Shown one piece after another: positions 1-5,697 of a DNA stretch of 36,300 bases. Position numbers and translations under genes: made by a program. The notes under the pieces are model-generated. The model was not told the origin of the DNA and did not search any database. It worked only from the letters and a program-made list of their open reading frames with translations. The DNA comes from an uncultured Clostridia bacterium. GTDB taxonomy: Bacteria > Bacillota > Clostridia > TANB77 > CAG-508. Each line of letters starts with the position of its first letter. Within the stretch, counting starts at the first letter, position 1. The stretch lies in the NCBI GenBank assembly GCA_934180065.1, contig CAKPRA010000015.1:1-36300 (forward strand), in the 5' to 3' direction.

Positions 1-9
1 TAATTGACA

Positions 10-36
10 AAATAAAAAGCTTATGGTTCTAAGCTT
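10..36 (-). terminator. Rho-independent terminator on minus strand
   Basis: Read on the minus strand, AAGCTTA pairs with TAAGCTT around a short GAACCA loop and is followed directly by TTTTTATTTT. No minus-strand protein gene lies just upstream of it, so it suggests that a non-coding transcript covering the GC-rich island at 75-138 ends here. Confidence 0.55.
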
Positions 37-39
37 AAA

Positions 40-160
40 TGTATCTAAAATATTCAAAAAAATATCAAACTACGGAGCGAGGTCACTACAACTCTCACAC
101 TACTTTGTACGGGCGACCAGCAAGTCACGCATTTTTAATATATATATCCACATATCCGGC
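40..160 (-). ncRNA. Candidate small RNA containing a GC-rich island
   Basis: About 60 bases (75-138) are far richer in G and C than the AT-rich surroundings, with no convincing protein in any frame. On the minus strand the island follows a TATAAT-like box near 163-168 and precedes a U-tract terminator at 10-36, so a transcript of about 150 nt is possible. It contains GTAGTG twice, separated by 8 nt. A 10-codon ORF (ATG CGT GAC ...) starts at its 5' side and could be a leader peptide or chance. I do not recognise it as tmRNA, SRP RNA, 6S, RNase P or a known riboswitch. The call is inference from composition and flanking signals only. Confidence 0.25.
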
Positions 161-251
161 TTATTATAGTAACTTTATATATAAAAAATATATCCCCACG
201 AATATTAATAATTTATTTTCAATATTTTTTATTTTATATAGACTTTTTCAT

Positions 252-279
252 TTTACTTATGTTATTATATTGTTATAAT
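252..279 (+). promoter_or_regulatory. Promoter for the 90-aa secreted protein
   Basis: A perfect TATAAT lies at 274-279, with a weak -35 (TTTACT, 252-257) 16 bases upstream. It sits about 20 bases before the start codon at 301, giving a very short leader that contains the Shine-Dalgarno GGAGGG. Confidence 0.45.
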
Positions 280-300
280 GTATAGAATTCGGAGGGAAAA

Positions 301-573
301 ATGATGAAAAAAATTACAAAAATAATATTATCACTATTTATACTAGCTTTTATGAGCTTTTCAATCTGTAATTTGGTTTATGCTGATACAAACAATACTA
401 TTGATAATAATATAATTCAAAATTCTGGTCAAATATCAACTACAGTAAAAACCACAACATCTTCTGAAAATGAATTATTATCTCCTACTAATATTATAAA
501 TATATTACTTATTTCTGTAGGAATTGTACTTATATTACTTTCAATAGCAATATTTACTAGATTAAAAAAATGA
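301..573 (+). CDS. Small secreted single-pass membrane protein, unknown function
   Basis: A 90-aa protein with a clear signal peptide (residues 1-28: positive start MMKK, hydrophobic core, cleavage likely after VYA). A short polar Asn/Thr/Ser-rich segment follows, then a C-terminal membrane helix (about 66-86) ending in RLKK. The layout predicts a short extracytoplasmic loop tethered by its C-terminus. GGAGGG stands 5 bases before the ATG. It lies directly before another small secreted tethered protein at 725 but is separated from it by a terminator, so the two are probably transcribed separately. I do not recognise a family. It is certainly translated-looking; the function is unknown. Confidence 0.7.
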   Translation: MMKKITKIILSLFILAFMSFSICNLVYADTNNTIDNNIIQNSGQISTTVKTTTSSENELLSPTNIINILLISVGIVLILLSIAIFTRLKK

Positions 574-597
574 TAAAATTTAATTAATAAAATTCTC

Positions 598-645
598 TAA
601 ACACAAATATTAAGCAAAAATGCTAATGCTTGTGTTTATTTTTTA
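598..645 (+). terminator. Rho-independent terminator
   Basis: TAAACACAA (598-606) pairs perfectly with TTGTGTTTA (630-638), with partial pairing inside, followed by a run of T. It ends transcription of the 90-aa gene. Confidence 0.7.
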
Positions 646-724
646 TTTTTTAGTATATTTTTCACTTTTAGAAAGATACTAAGCATAAGCAAAAAATCGC
701 TTAAAATAAAAAAAGGAGGATCTT

Positions 725-1216
725 ATGAAAAAAATACTTTTTTCAATTTCGCTTATACTTTCAATATTATTTTTAACTACTGTTAGCTCTTATGCATTGA
801 CAACCAAAAATAATGATGTAGATAATATTGGTAATAGTGTGAAAAATATAATTGGTGGTGCTAAAAACAAAATTGAAGATACTGCAAAAAACGCTGCTGA
901 TTCAACAAAAAAAGCTACAAACTCTATGGGTGATACTGCAGGTAAGGCTGGAGAAGATATAAAAAATACTGCTGAAAATGCTGGTAATGCCATAGAAAAA
1001 GGTGCAGAAAACACAGGAAACGCTATAAAAGACGCCACTGAAAATATCGCAAATAATGGTAATTATACAGCAGAAAAAACTTCTACAGATATGACAAACA
1101 ATAACAATTTTATGGGAACTGAAGCATGGTCTTGGATTGTAATCGCCTTAATTGTAATAGCTGTAATTGCTCTATTTTGGTATTTTGCAGCACATTCAAA
1201 AAATAATAGAAAATAA
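725..1216 (+). CDS. Secreted, membrane-tethered protein with LEA/apolipoprotein-like helical repeats
   Basis: 163 aa. Residues 1-24 form a signal peptide (cleavage near SYA). Residues 36-109 are Ala/Lys/Glu/Asn-rich degenerate repeats of about 11 residues (patterns such as GDTAGKAGEDIKNTAENAGNA) that predict a long amphipathic helix like late-embryogenesis-abundant or apolipoprotein-like proteins. Residues 134-156 are a membrane helix after AWSW, and the protein ends in KNNRK. GGAGGA precedes the ATG. The probable form is an extracytoplasmic helical rod anchored at its C-terminus. A stress-protective or cell-wall-spacing role is only inference. The repeats make similarity searches prone to composition artefacts. 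Confidence 0.65.
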   Translation: MKKILFSISLILSILFLTTVSSYALTTKNNDVDNIGNSVKNIIGGAKNKIEDTAKNAADSTKKATNSMGDTAGKAGEDIKNTAENAGNAIEKGAENTGNAIKDATENIANNGNYTAEKTSTDMTNNNNFMGTEAWSWIVIALIVIAVIALFWYFAAHSKNNRK

Positions 1217-1233
1217 CTTTTACTACATTTATA

Positions 1234-1307
1234 AAAAAGACTTTAAAAAACAAAAAACAAGCAGATATTAAATATCTGCATTGTTTAAAACATTTTAAAG
1301 TCTTTTT
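1234..1307. terminator. Bidirectional terminator between convergent genes
   Basis: AAAAAGACTTTAAAA (from 1234) pairs with TTTTAAAGTCTTTTT (to 1307), with an inner hairpin GCAGATATT/AATATCTGC at 1261-1279. Flanking A and T runs serve both directions: the 163-aa gene from the left and smpB from the right. The right arm reaches the smpB stop codon. Confidence 0.7.
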
Positions 1308-1743
1308 ATTTTGCTTGTAACATTCTTCTTTCCGCATCTTTTTTAGCTATATCTTCACGTTTATCATATAGTTTTTTACCTTTTCCTATACCAAGCTCTA
1401 CTTTAACAATATCACCTTTAAAATATAAACTCATTGGAACCAAAGAATACCCTTTTTGTTTTATCTTTCCATAAAGCCTTGAAATCTCTAATTTATTAAG
1501 TAACAATTTTCTATCTCTTAAAGGATCCTTATTAAATATATTTCCCTGTTCATATGGGCTTATATGCATTGAATATATATATACTTCTCCATTTTTTATT
1601 CCTGCATAACTGTCTTTAATATTTACTTTTCCAGCTCTTATTGATTTTATTTCTGTTCCAGACAATACGATTCCACACTCTATAGTATCTTCTATTGTAA
1701 AGTTATGCCTAGCATTTGGATTTTTAGCAATTATTTTACTCAT
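1306..1743 (-). CDS. smpB: SsrA-binding protein SmpB
   Basis: SmpB binds tmRNA (SsrA) and delivers it to stalled ribosomes for trans-translation. The 145-aa product shows the family core: KNPNARHNF near the N-terminus, GIVLSGTEIKSIRAGKVNIKDSYA, the HISPYEQGN segment and the C-terminal GKGKKLYDKREDIAKKDAERR tail. Length is normal (about 150). The ATG at 1743 is preferred over the GTG three bases earlier because AGGAG sits 8 bases before it. In many Firmicutes smpB follows secG-rnr; here those genes lie about 20 kb away. The ssrA gene itself is not visible in the window. The 81-aa gene upstream may share its transcript. Confidence 0.95.
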   Translation of the reverse strand: MSKIIAKNPNARHNFTIEDTIECGIVLSGTEIKSIRAGKVNIKDSYAGIKNGEVYIYSMHISPYEQGNIFNKDPLRDRKLLLNKLEISRLYGKIKQKGYSLVPMSLYFKGDIVKVELGIGKGKKLYDKREDIAKKDAERRMLQAK

Positions 1744-1780
1744 CACAAATCTCCTTATTTATATTTTGTATATAATGTTT

Positions 1781-1810
1781 TAGCGAAGGAAAAATACATT
1801 CCCTTCGCTA
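1781..1810 (-). other. Stem-loop between the 81-aa gene and smpB
   Basis: TAGCGAAGG and CCTTCGCTA form a perfect 9-bp stem with a loop of about 12 bases. On the minus strand the following bases are AAAAC, not a T run, so it is not a standard terminator. It may stabilise or process a joint transcript of the 81-aa gene and smpB. Confidence 0.4.
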
Positions 1811-1814
1811 GCGA

Positions 1815-2060
1815 TTATTCTTCGTCATATACGTATATTTCAACGTTTTCTTTTTTTCTTCTTATTATTACTGGTACATACGCTTCTAATTGAAACATTA
1901 TTTCTGCACCTATTTCGGAATTGGAACATCCTTGTTTAACCATATTTTTTACAATCTGTTCTAATTTGGTTCTTTTTCCTTGCAACATTTCATCTTTGCA
2001 GATTATATTGACCTTAAAATTGCCTTTCTTGTTCTTCCGACTGAAAATATTCGACATCAT
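1815..2060 (-). CDS. Hypothetical 81-aa protein
   Basis: A small soluble protein, basic in its first half (SRKNKKGNFKV) and acidic at the end (YVYDEE). It has one Cys (QGCSN) and alternating helix/strand predictions. No signal peptide or membrane segment is visible. Its Shine-Dalgarno AAAGGAG lies 7-9 bases before tandem ATG codons. It is upstream of smpB on the same strand with only a stem-loop between, so co-transcription is possible. I do not recognise a family. The strong ribosome site and coding-like composition support a real gene. Confidence 0.6.
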   Translation of the reverse strand: MMSNIFSRKNKKGNFKVNIICKDEMLQGKRTKLEQIVKNMVKQGCSNSEIGAEIMFQLEAYVPVIIRRKKENVEIYVYDEE

Positions 2061-2194
2061 TATAACAACTCCTTTTTATATATAATACACTCGGTATTTC
2101 ACGTAATTATATCATCATTTTACTAGAATTACAATTATATTTATAAACTTTTTTATAAAATACACCAATCGTTCTTTTATTATTCATAGATTTA

Positions 2195-3124
2195 TTAGGC
2201 TTTATTTGAAGATCCAAATACATCTCTTATTTTATGAGAAACGGTTTCCTCTATTTGTGCTCTTGCAGGTGTCAAATATTTACGAGGGTCAAATACTGAT
2301 GGTTCCTCTGAAAATACCTTTCTTATTGCTCCTGTCATAGCTAATCTTAAATCAGTATCAACATTAATTTTTGATACACCTGATAAACTTGCTTGATGTA
2401 ATATTTCATCTGGAACACCTTTAGCACCAGGTATATTTCCTCCATATTTATTACACATTTCAACTAGCTCTGGAATAACCGTAGAAGCTCCATGTAGAAC
2501 AATAGGAGTATTTGGTATTAGCTCTTTTACCTTTGCTAATATATCAAAACGTAATTTAGCTTCTCCCTTAAATTTATAAGCTCCATGACTTGTACCTATT
2601 GCAATTGCTAATGAATCACAACCTGTTCTTTCAACAAATTCTTTAGCTTGCTCTGGATCTGTATACATTGCATCACTTTCAGCAACATTAACATCATCTT
2701 CAATTCCTGCAAGTTTTCCAAGCTCAGCTTCAACAACAACTCCATGACTATGAGCGTAATCTACAACTTTTTTAGTTAAAGCTACATTTTCTTCAAAATC
2801 ATATTTTGAACCATCTATCATTACAGATGTAAAACCATTATCAATACACATTTTACATGTTTCAAAATCTGGTCCATGATCTAAATGTAGAGCAATAGGA
2901 ATATCATGCTCTTCCAATGCAGCTTCTATCATCTTCTTTAAATATGGAACTCTTGCATATTTTATTGCTCCAGATGAAGCTTGTAAAATTACTGGTGAAT
3001 TTTCTTTTGCTGCAGCATCTACAATTCCTTGAATAATTTCCATATTATTTACATTAAATGCACCTATTGCAAAGTGCTCCTTCATTGATTTTTCAAACAT
3101 TTCCTTAGTTGTTACTAATGGCAT
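2195..3124 (-). CDS. fba: Class II fructose-1,6-bisphosphate aldolase
   Basis: Zinc-dependent cleavage of fructose-1,6-bisphosphate to dihydroxyacetone phosphate and glyceraldehyde-3-phosphate in glycolysis, and the reverse in gluconeogenesis. The 309-aa product has the class II signatures: HLDHG (80-84, with D82 and H83 as catalytic and metal residues), EAELGKLAG (132-140), metal ligands H180 (GTSHG) and H211 (VLHGAS), and the phosphate-binding NVDTDLR (254-260). Length matches Firmicutes FbaA-type enzymes (285-310). GGAGG precedes the ATG, and a sigma-A-type promoter lies at 3159-3187. It appears monocistronic. The family also includes tagatose-bisphosphate aldolases, but the isolated housekeeping context favours Fba. 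Confidence 0.93.
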   Translation of the reverse strand: MPLVTTKEMFEKSMKEHFAIGAFNVNNMEIIQGIVDAAAKENSPVILQASSGAIKYARVPYLKKMIEAALEEHDIPIALHLDHGPDFETCKMCIDNGFTSVMIDGSKYDFEENVALTKKVVDYAHSHGVVVEAELGKLAGIEDDVNVAESDAMYTDPEQAKEFVERTGCDSLAIAIGTSHGAYKFKGEAKLRFDILAKVKELIPNTPIVLHGASTVIPELVEMCNKYGGNIPGAKGVPDEILHQASLSGVSKINVDTDLRLAMTGAIRKVFSEEPSVFDPRKYLTPARAQIEETVSHKIRDVFGSSNKA

Positions 3125-3158
3125 ATTTATTTTCCTCCTTTGATTTAATACTAGAGCT

Positions 3159-3187
3159 ATTTTATTTCTATTTTACCTTAAAGTCAA
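3159..3187 (-). promoter_or_regulatory. Promoter of fba
   Basis: On the minus strand, TTGACT (-35, at 3182-3187) and TAAAAT (-10, at 3159-3164) are 17 bases apart, upstream of the fba Shine-Dalgarno. Confidence 0.65.
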
Positions 3188-3220
3188 TAATTTTATTCAA
3201 TTTGTTTATATGTATGCTAC

Positions 3221-3378
3221 TAACCACAGTATATGTATATATTTAAAAAGTGGAGTTAAGGTGGGGACCAACAAGTTACATTGTGTTAGATTTTAAGCAT
3301 TTTTAATGAGAAAAAATCTAATATACAATGTACGCAGTTTGGGCGTAACTTTTTAAATATATACATATACTGTGGTTA
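3221..3378. mobile_element. MITE-like element with perfect 31-bp terminal inverted repeats
   Basis: Bases 3221-3251 are the exact reverse complement of 3348-3378 (31 of 31). Each end begins with TA followed by ACCACAG, as expected if a TA target was duplicated (IS630/Tc1-mariner style). An inner imperfect inverted repeat (3275-3294 against 3313-3332, around ACATTGT and TAGATTTT) lets the whole 158 bp fold as one long hairpin. No ORF is inside. It fills most of the 336-base gap between fba and the 133-aa gene. A related 19-base stretch (3400-3418) lies just outside. Which transposase would move it is unknown. Confidence 0.7.
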
Positions 3379-3421
3379 AATACAATTAGAGTTTACACTA
3401 ACATGTTACATTGGGTTTAAC

Positions 3422-3449
3422 AAAGAAAAGAGCAAAATTATTTTTGCTC
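3422..3449 (-). terminator. Terminator of the Cys-rich membrane protein gene
   Basis: On the minus strand GAGCAAAA pairs with TTTTGCTC (arms 3442-3449 and 3430-3437), followed by TTTTCTTTG. It lies just after the stop at 3461. Confidence 0.65.
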
Positions 3450-3460
3450 CACTTTAAATA

Positions 3461-3862
3461 TTAATGACATTTACAATTTGAATCAGTTAAACATAATATA
3501 AATCTTAATATATTTAATATTGTCATTACAAAAAATAAAGTTATTAATCCTATCAATATTGCTACTCCTATTGATCCAGCGACAATTGTAATTGCTAAGC
3601 CAACAATAGTTGTTATTATAGTACCTATTGCTGGGATTGCCAAACATTTTCCCAATTTACATATACATCTTTCTTTTGAACAAGGTGCATATAAAGATAT
3701 AAAAGTTAAGAAAATTAGTGTTCCAACAGCAATTGCAAATCCTATCCAAAAAGCAGTAGTTATACCTGGGATTAATGCTAAATATGCATTATAACCAACT
3801 ATTATTCCTAAGAATACTCCTATTATAGCAGTTATCAAACATTCACTATCATTCTTATTCAT
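3461..3862 (-). CDS. Cys-rich four-helix membrane protein, unknown function
   Basis: 133 aa with four hydrophobic segments (about 9-30, 34-57, 74-95 and 98-123) and eight cysteines placed at the ends of helices: C8, a cluster C61/C66/C68/C73 between helices 2 and 3, and C124/C130/C132 ending in KCH. The grouped cysteines plus a terminal His look like a metal or Fe-S site, or disulfides on one membrane face. GGGGAGG precedes the ATG, and it has its own terminator. It lies 101 bases after the AgrC-like kinase on the same strand. It lacks the length and motifs of AgrB. I do not recognise a family. Confidence 0.6.
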   Translation of the reverse strand: MNKNDSECLITAIIGVFLGIIVGYNAYLALIPGITTAFWIGFAIAVGTLIFLTFISLYAPCSKERCICKLGKCLAIPAIGTIITTIVGLAITIVAGSIGVAILIGLITLFFVMTILNILRFILCLTDSNCKCH

Positions 3863-3963
3863 AATTTTCCTCCCCTTTCAAAAGCATTTTTAGTTTTGCT
3901 TTTAATATATTTTATGCATTCTTTGAAAGGCTTGTTCATTGCTTTGATTATAAAAATTTATTT

Positions 3964-5304
3964 TTATACATATATTTCTAACTGTTGACAAAATAATTCT
4001 TTTTTAGCAGTATATAAATTCAAATTATTATTACTTTTTAATATTTTTCTTACGGTCCATAAACCTAATCCATGTGTATTTGATTCATTCATTTTTGTAC
4101 TATATCCTTTTTCGAATATTTTATCTATATCTAGATTTTTCTCTCTATATGTATTTTCAATAATTATAACATTTCTTTTAGCTTTTCTTTCGTTTATAAG
4201 TTTTATATTAATTATCTTTCTTGTGCATTCTTCTGCTGCATCTATTGCATTATCTAACAAAATTCCGACAATTCTACATAAATCATATGTTTTAATATCT
4301 TTACTGTCAAAATCTGGCATACATTCAAAATCAATATATATTTTTTTCTCTTTGGCTATATTATATTTTTTTAATAATAAAATATTTAAAGCTTCATTAT
4401 CTGTTAAATCTGAGTTTAATCTTTCCAATTGATTAACTTCTTGACATTCACCAATTATTGATTTACTCATTGTTTTTATACCTTCTATATTGTTTGTACA
4501 CGCATATCCATTTAAAGCCTGTAAAAAGTTTCCAAAATCATGTCTAAATCCTCTCAAACTATCATACAGCTCTGATAAATTTTTATTATGTACTTCTAAT
4601 GAATTAACTTTTATATCGAGCTCCGTATTTTTTGTTATTCTTATAATATACTCTACGCAGATTATTGAAACCATTACTATAGAAAATATCTCCAATAAAA
4701 ACATTGCATATGGAATTTCTGATATATGTTTTGTAATTTCAATAGCATTTAAATATACACATACAAATACAAGAGAAAATACCGCAGATACTTTCATTTT
4801 AATTCTTCTATCTATATTTTCATTCATTTTTATTGAGATATTATTTATTTTACAAGTTATGTATGCTAAATACTTAGATAAATTTGTAATAATTAAAGTA
4901 ACTGTTTTATGTGTACATTGATCATAGTTTATATTATTATAATCTAACCAAATATTAGCTAGCATTTTAGATGAAATTAAATCTAATACTAAAATTAGTG
5001 ATATATTTATTATCTCACCTAATATACATTTTGGATAATCTATTTTTAAAACGCACCTATATAGTATTATTGATACTATCGCATAATGAACAGTAATTAA
5101 AGGCATTTTATGAAAAATTAATGTTGCTAATCTAATTACTGTATTTAATACTATAAATAATGTCATTTTCTTTGATTCTAATTTAATATCAAATAACTGA
5201 GATATTAACATGATATCCAATATTGATGATAAAACCATTATTGATAAAACTGTACTAATACAACAAGCTGAATTATTAACAAAAAAATTTACTATTTCTT
5301 TCAT
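3964..5304 (-). CDS. AgrC-like sensor histidine kinase (GHKL type), no adjacent response regulator
   Basis: 446 aa. The N-terminal half has about six membrane helices (1-225), as in peptide-pheromone receptors AgrC/FsrC/VirS. A coiled linker follows (228-250), then the phosphoacceptor region FRHDF with H255. The GHKL ATPase domain contains an N-box (ILLDNAIDAAEE, N352) and a G-box (HGLGLW, 411-416). The C-terminal ATPase domain closes at about 440, a normal length for AgrC. Known members phosphorylate a LytTR regulator after sensing a cyclic peptide. Neither an AgrA-like regulator nor AgrB/AgrD is visible nearby, so ligand and target are unknown. GAGG precedes the ATG. The next gene on the strand is the Cys-rich membrane protein. 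Confidence 0.82.
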   Translation of the reverse strand: MKEIVNFFVNNSACCISTVLSIMVLSSILDIMLISQLFDIKLESKKMTLFIVLNTVIRLATLIFHKMPLITVHYAIVSIILYRCVLKIDYPKCILGEIINISLILVLDLISSKMLANIWLDYNNINYDQCTHKTVTLIITNLSKYLAYITCKINNISIKMNENIDRRIKMKVSAVFSLVFVCVYLNAIEITKHISEIPYAMFLLEIFSIVMVSIICVEYIIRITKNTELDIKVNSLEVHNKNLSELYDSLRGFRHDFGNFLQALNGYACTNNIEGIKTMSKSIIGECQEVNQLERLNSDLTDNEALNILLLKKYNIAKEKKIYIDFECMPDFDSKDIKTYDLCRIVGILLDNAIDAAEECTRKIINIKLINERKAKRNVIIIENTYREKNLDIDKIFEKGYSTKMNESNTHGLGLWTVRKILKSNNNLNLYTAKKELFCQQLEIYV

Positions 5305-5421
5305 ATCTTTTTCCTCTTATTCTTTATTATAATTTTATTTAACATCAATATTTAACAAAAATCAACTTAAATCGTATTTCAAATTCTTTGATATTTCGAC
5401 TTTTTTTTCATTTTATATAAA

Positions 5422-5625
5422 TCAACTATTATTCTCTTTATTATTCTTTGTCATATTATCTAGCTCTTCAGCTCTTTTCTTCTGCTCCGAAACTGGAATC
5501 CATTGAAAATAAGAAGAAACAAATTCCCCATATTTAGTTTTGTCTTCTTTAAAACTAATATTTTTTTCTCTAAATTCTTCTTTCTCATTTATTTTCTCAT
5601 CTTTTTTCTCTTCACCAAAAAACAA
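5422..5625 (-). CDS. Small charged hypothetical protein
   Basis: 67 aa from a TTG start that stands 10 bases after a strong GGAGG. A GTG at 5634 in the same frame almost overlaps the GGAGG and is less likely. The product is Lys/Glu-rich throughout, with one aromatic patch (YGEFVSSYFQWIP, about 32-44), no Cys, no signal peptide and no membrane helix. It lies between the class A PBP and the AgrC-like kinase. I considered an AgrD-type pheromone precursor but the conserved Cys/Ser plus charged-tail layout is not there. Real translation is likely but the function is unknown. Confidence 0.5.
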   Translation of the reverse strand: MFFGEEKKDEKINEKEEFREKNISFKEDKTKYGEFVSSYFQWIPVSEQKKRAEELDNMTKNNKENNS

Positions 5626-5697
5626 AATAAGCACACCTCCAATTATAGTATGTGCTTATTTCATATTAATATAATATTTTATAAAATATATTTTTAC

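Noticed and set aside
39..278. 79-aa plus-strand ORF over the GC-rich island
   Set aside because: No ribosome site, mixed composition, and it runs across an AT-rich spacer with no protein-like pattern; the minus-strand signals fit a non-coding transcript better.
3221..3378. A simple terminator of fba or the 133-aa gene
   Set aside because: The 31-bp perfect ends are far apart, the position is upstream of fba, and the 133-aa gene has its own terminator.
5422..5625. AgrD-like pheromone precursor for the nearby kinase
   Set aside because: No Cys, no amphipathic leader, charged throughout; does not fit the pattern.
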